This document shows, in pieces, positions 5,584 through 7,150 of a DNA stretch of 7,150 bases. The DNA is from Elusimicrobiota bacterium. GTDB lineage: Bacteria > Elusimicrobiota > Elusimicrobia > UBA1565 > UBA9628. A program made the translations under genes and the position numbers. The notes below the pieces were generated by a model, which was not told where the DNA came from, did no database searches, and was given only the letters and a program-made list of their open reading frames with translations. Position 1 is the stretch's first letter, and every line of letters starts with the position of its first letter. The DNA lies in assembly GCA_028871595.1 (NCBI GenBank), contig JAGWMT010000163.1:1-7150 (forward strand), in the 5' to 3' direction.

Positions 5584-5822
5584 ACTTCTTTCGGCTCGAA
5601 CGGCTTCCTGATCAGCTTGCCGCTTTCCTTGGACAACGCCTCGACCTTCGTCTTGGCGTCTTCCAAGCGCTCGGCGAGGCTCTTGGCCAGTCCGACGCCC
5701 TTCTCGTATAGGGCGAGCGACTCTTCCAGGCCCTTGTCGCCGGATTCCAGCTCCCGGACGAGCGTTTCCAGATCTTCGAGCGTTTTTTCGAACGCCTCCG
5801 GCTTGTCGGCCTTGGACTTCAT
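5580..5822 (-). CDS. xseB: Exodeoxyribonuclease VII small subunit
   Basis: XseB is the small, helical subunit that binds several copies per XseA to form exonuclease VII, a cytoplasmic enzyme that degrades single-stranded DNA from both ends. The 80-residue protein shows the family pattern F-E-x-x-L-x-x-L-E at 11-19, L-V-x-E-L-E-x-G at 21-28, L-E-E-S-L-x-x-Y-E-x-G at 32-42 and A-K-x-K-V-E-A-L at 56-63, within a two-helix coiled coil of normal length. The ATG at 5822 overlaps the xseA TGA as ATGA and is preceded by GAGGTGA at 5833-5827 with a 4-base spacer. These decide the start over an in-frame TTG at 5837. Translation is probably coupled to xseA. Confidence 0.95.
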   Translation of the reverse strand: MKSKADKPEAFEKTLEDLETLVRELESGDKGLEESLALYEKGVGLAKSLAERLEDAKTKVEALSKESGKLIRKPFEPKEV

Positions 5823-7012
5823 GACGTCACCTCGCAATGGATTTCGCCGTCAGACAGTCTGACCCGCACCGGATCGCCGGTCTTGACCTGCGCCGCTCTC
5901 GTTAAAACCTTCCCGCCGCTCTCGGCGATGGCATAACCTCTCGCCAGAACCTTCAATGGGCTGATCGCGTCGAGACGTCCCGCGGTCGCGCTCAGACGCA
6001 GCCCGGCGTTCTCGAGCAAACGCCGAACGGCGTCGGGCAATCGCGCGGTGAGCTCGTCCACGCGTTGGACCTTTTGCTCCCAGAGACGGCGCGGGTCCTG
6101 CAGGAGGGGATGTTGTGACGCATACGCCAATCGCCGTCCGAGATCTTCCAGCATGTCGCGTAAGGTTTGCGCCATGGCGTCGTCGTGCTCCAACAATCGG
6201 TCCAGCAGCGCCGCTTTTTCCGGAACGACAAGTTCGGCGGCGGCGGACGGCGTGGGGGCGCGAAGATCCGCGACGAAATCGGCGATCGTCCAATCCGTTT
6301 CGTGACCGACGCACGAAACAATGGGGATATTCGAGGCGGCGATCGCCCGCGCGACGGGCTCTTCGTTGAACGCCCACAAATCCTCGATGGACCCTCCGCC
6401 GCGACCCACGAGCAACACATCCGTGTCGGAAGACAATTCATTGAATCCCTGGATCGCGCCGGCGATCTCGTCGGACGCGCCCGGGCCCTGGACCTTCACG
6501 GGCCAGACGCGGATCTCGATGCCGGGCCACCGTCTCGACAGGACATTGATGATATCGCGCACGGCGGCGCCCTGGCCGGAGGTCACGACACCGACGGATT
6601 TCGGGAATGGGGGTAACGGTTTCTTGCGGGACTCGTCGAATAACCCCTCGGCCTGGAGTTTGGCCTTCAGCTGTTCCAGCGCCAATTGTAATGCGCCTTT
6701 ATCCCGCGGCTCCGCCGCGGAAATCACCAACTGCAGCTCGCCTCGAGGTTCGTACGACGTCACGCGGGCACGAACCAATATTTTCAGCCCGTCAACGAAT
6801 TTAAACTTAACCGAGTACGCCGAACCCTTGAACAAAACGGCGCGGACTTGCGCCTTGTCGTCCTTGAGGGTCAAATATGTATGACCCGACGGATAGGCTT
6901 TGCAGTTGGATATTTCTCCCTCCACCCATATCTCGGGAAAGGACGCTTCCAGAAGTTCGTGGATCTGCGCGTTCAGTTCCGCGACCGTGAAGACGCGTCG
7001 GTCGGTCGGCAT
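5819..7012 (-). CDS. xseA: Exodeoxyribonuclease VII large subunit
   Basis: XseA is the catalytic subunit of exonuclease VII, which with XseB digests single-stranded DNA in repair and recombination. The 397-residue protein has an N-terminal OB fold (about 1-100) with V-E-G-E-I-S at 30-35, S-G-H-T-Y-L-T-L-K-D at 42-51 and E-P-R-G-E-L-Q-L at 88-95. The catalytic domain shows V-T-S-x-x-G-A-A-x-x-D-I at 143-154, R-G-G-G-S-I-E-D-L-W-A-F-N at 204-216, and V-G-H-E-T-D-W-T-I-A-D at 235-245 followed by R-A-P-T-P-S-A-A-A-E. A helical region with the conserved L-D-A-I-S-P-L-K-V-L-A-R-G-Y-A at 347-361 comes next. It is shorter than the roughly 450-residue E. coli enzyme, mainly in the coiled-coil part. 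The ATG at 7012 is chosen because the family N-terminus begins there; an in-frame ATG at 7132 would add 40 residues that look non-coding. It lies 4 bases after the upstream small ORF. Confidence 0.95.
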   Translation of the reverse strand: MPTDRRVFTVAELNAQIHELLEASFPEIWVEGEISNCKAYPSGHTYLTLKDDKAQVRAVLFKGSAYSVKFKFVDGLKILVRARVTSYEPRGELQLVISAAEPRDKGALQLALEQLKAKLQAEGLFDESRKKPLPPFPKSVGVVTSGQGAAVRDIINVLSRRWPGIEIRVWPVKVQGPGASDEIAGAIQGFNELSSDTDVLLVGRGGGSIEDLWAFNEEPVARAIAASNIPIVSCVGHETDWTIADFVADLRAPTPSAAAELVVPEKAALLDRLLEHDDAMAQTLRDMLEDLGRRLAYASQHPLLQDPRRLWEQKVQRVDELTARLPDAVRRLLENAGLRLSATAGRLDAISPLKVLARGYAIAESGGKVLTRAAQVKTGDPVRVRLSDGEIHCEVTS

Positions 7013-7016
7013 GCGA

Positions 7017-7148
7017 TTATTCCGTCTTGGGATGCAGGTAGTACGCCAAAGCGCTTCCGGCGAGGAACCAGCCCAGAAGGTGCCAGAGCAGGCTTTGACC
7101 GTACGCGGCGCGCGGCCCCGCGATCCAGGCAATGAGGGAGACGGTCAT
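7017..7148 (-). CDS. Small membrane protein, or C-terminal end of a larger one, upstream of xseA
   Basis: A minus-strand reading frame ends with TAA at 7019-7017, only 4 bases before the xseA ATG. From the ATG at 7148 it encodes 43 residues. These begin with a short hydrophobic segment (V-S-L-I-A-W-I-A), then a polar turn G-P-R-A-A-Y-G-Q and a clear membrane helix at about 19-37 (L-L-W-H-L-L-G-W-F-L-A-G). The tail is short and polar, H-P-K-T-E. The last window bases read TGATG on this strand. Either an upstream gene stops there and overlaps this start by one base, or the frame simply continues leftward in a longer protein whose start is outside the window. I do not recognise a family. The tight spacing supports co-transcription and possible coupling with xseA and xseB. 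Confidence 0.5.
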   Translation of the reverse strand: MTVSLIAWIAGPRAAYGQSLLWHLLGWFLAGSALAYYLHPKTE

Positions 7149-7150
7149 CA

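Noticed and set aside
5823..5837. TTG start for xseB adding five residues
   Set aside because: The ATG at 5822 has a well-placed GAGGTGA and the ATGA overlap with xseA.
7013..7132. Upstream in-frame ATG for xseA adding 40 residues
   Set aside because: The extension looks non-coding, and another frame over the same bases encodes a membrane helix ending just before xseA. XseA homology starts at 7012.
1..7150. CRISPR array, toxin-antitoxin pair, defence island or phage module
   Set aside because: No direct-repeat series, no recognisable toxin/antitoxin pair, nuclease-helicase defence genes or phage structural genes were seen on either strand. XseA and XseB are housekeeping nucleases.

Overview
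This is a bacterial chromosome segment with compact, mostly housekeeping gene content. Most genes are GC-rich, with one visibly AT-richer gene in the left half. The lineage cannot be fixed from the sequence alone. RimO reads like the Bacteroidetes/FCB form of that enzyme. However, two genes have strong Shine-Dalgarno sites (slipin, xseB) and rimO has a textbook TGnTATAAT promoter, neither of which is typical of Bacteroidetes. A GC-rich, poorly sampled Gram-negative phylum, or horizontal transfer of rimO, would both fit.

Left part (1-1925, genes on the minus strand). The edge holds the first 30 codons of an IS1595-type transposase that runs out of the window. Next comes a minus-strand rho-independent terminator, which closes a unit made of an exported DUF1287-type putative cell-wall amidase (196-840) and a small two-helix membrane protein (871-1197). 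A further minus-strand gene (1318-1848) encodes an unrecognised 176-residue protein of lower GC, with its own TATAAT promoter.

Middle part (1926-4812, plus strand). The divergent intergenic region carries an exact DnaA-box 9-mer. An AEC-family permease follows (2009-2923). rimO (2965-4275) has an extended -10 promoter and is joined by a GTGA stop/start overlap to an unrecognised four-helix membrane protein (4272-4742).

Right part (4813-7150). A slipin (SPFH/band 7) gene on the plus strand converges on a minus-strand unit of a small membrane ORF (at least 43 residues, 7017-7148), xseA (5819-7012) and xseB (5580-5822). The slipin and xseB stop codons share the same CTAG. xseA and xseB overlap by ATGA and encode both subunits of exodeoxyribonuclease VII.

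No CRISPR array, tRNA, rRNA, phage module or recognisable defence system was seen. The least explained items are the 176-residue orphan, the membrane protein coupled to rimO, the small ORF before xseA, and the single DnaA box.
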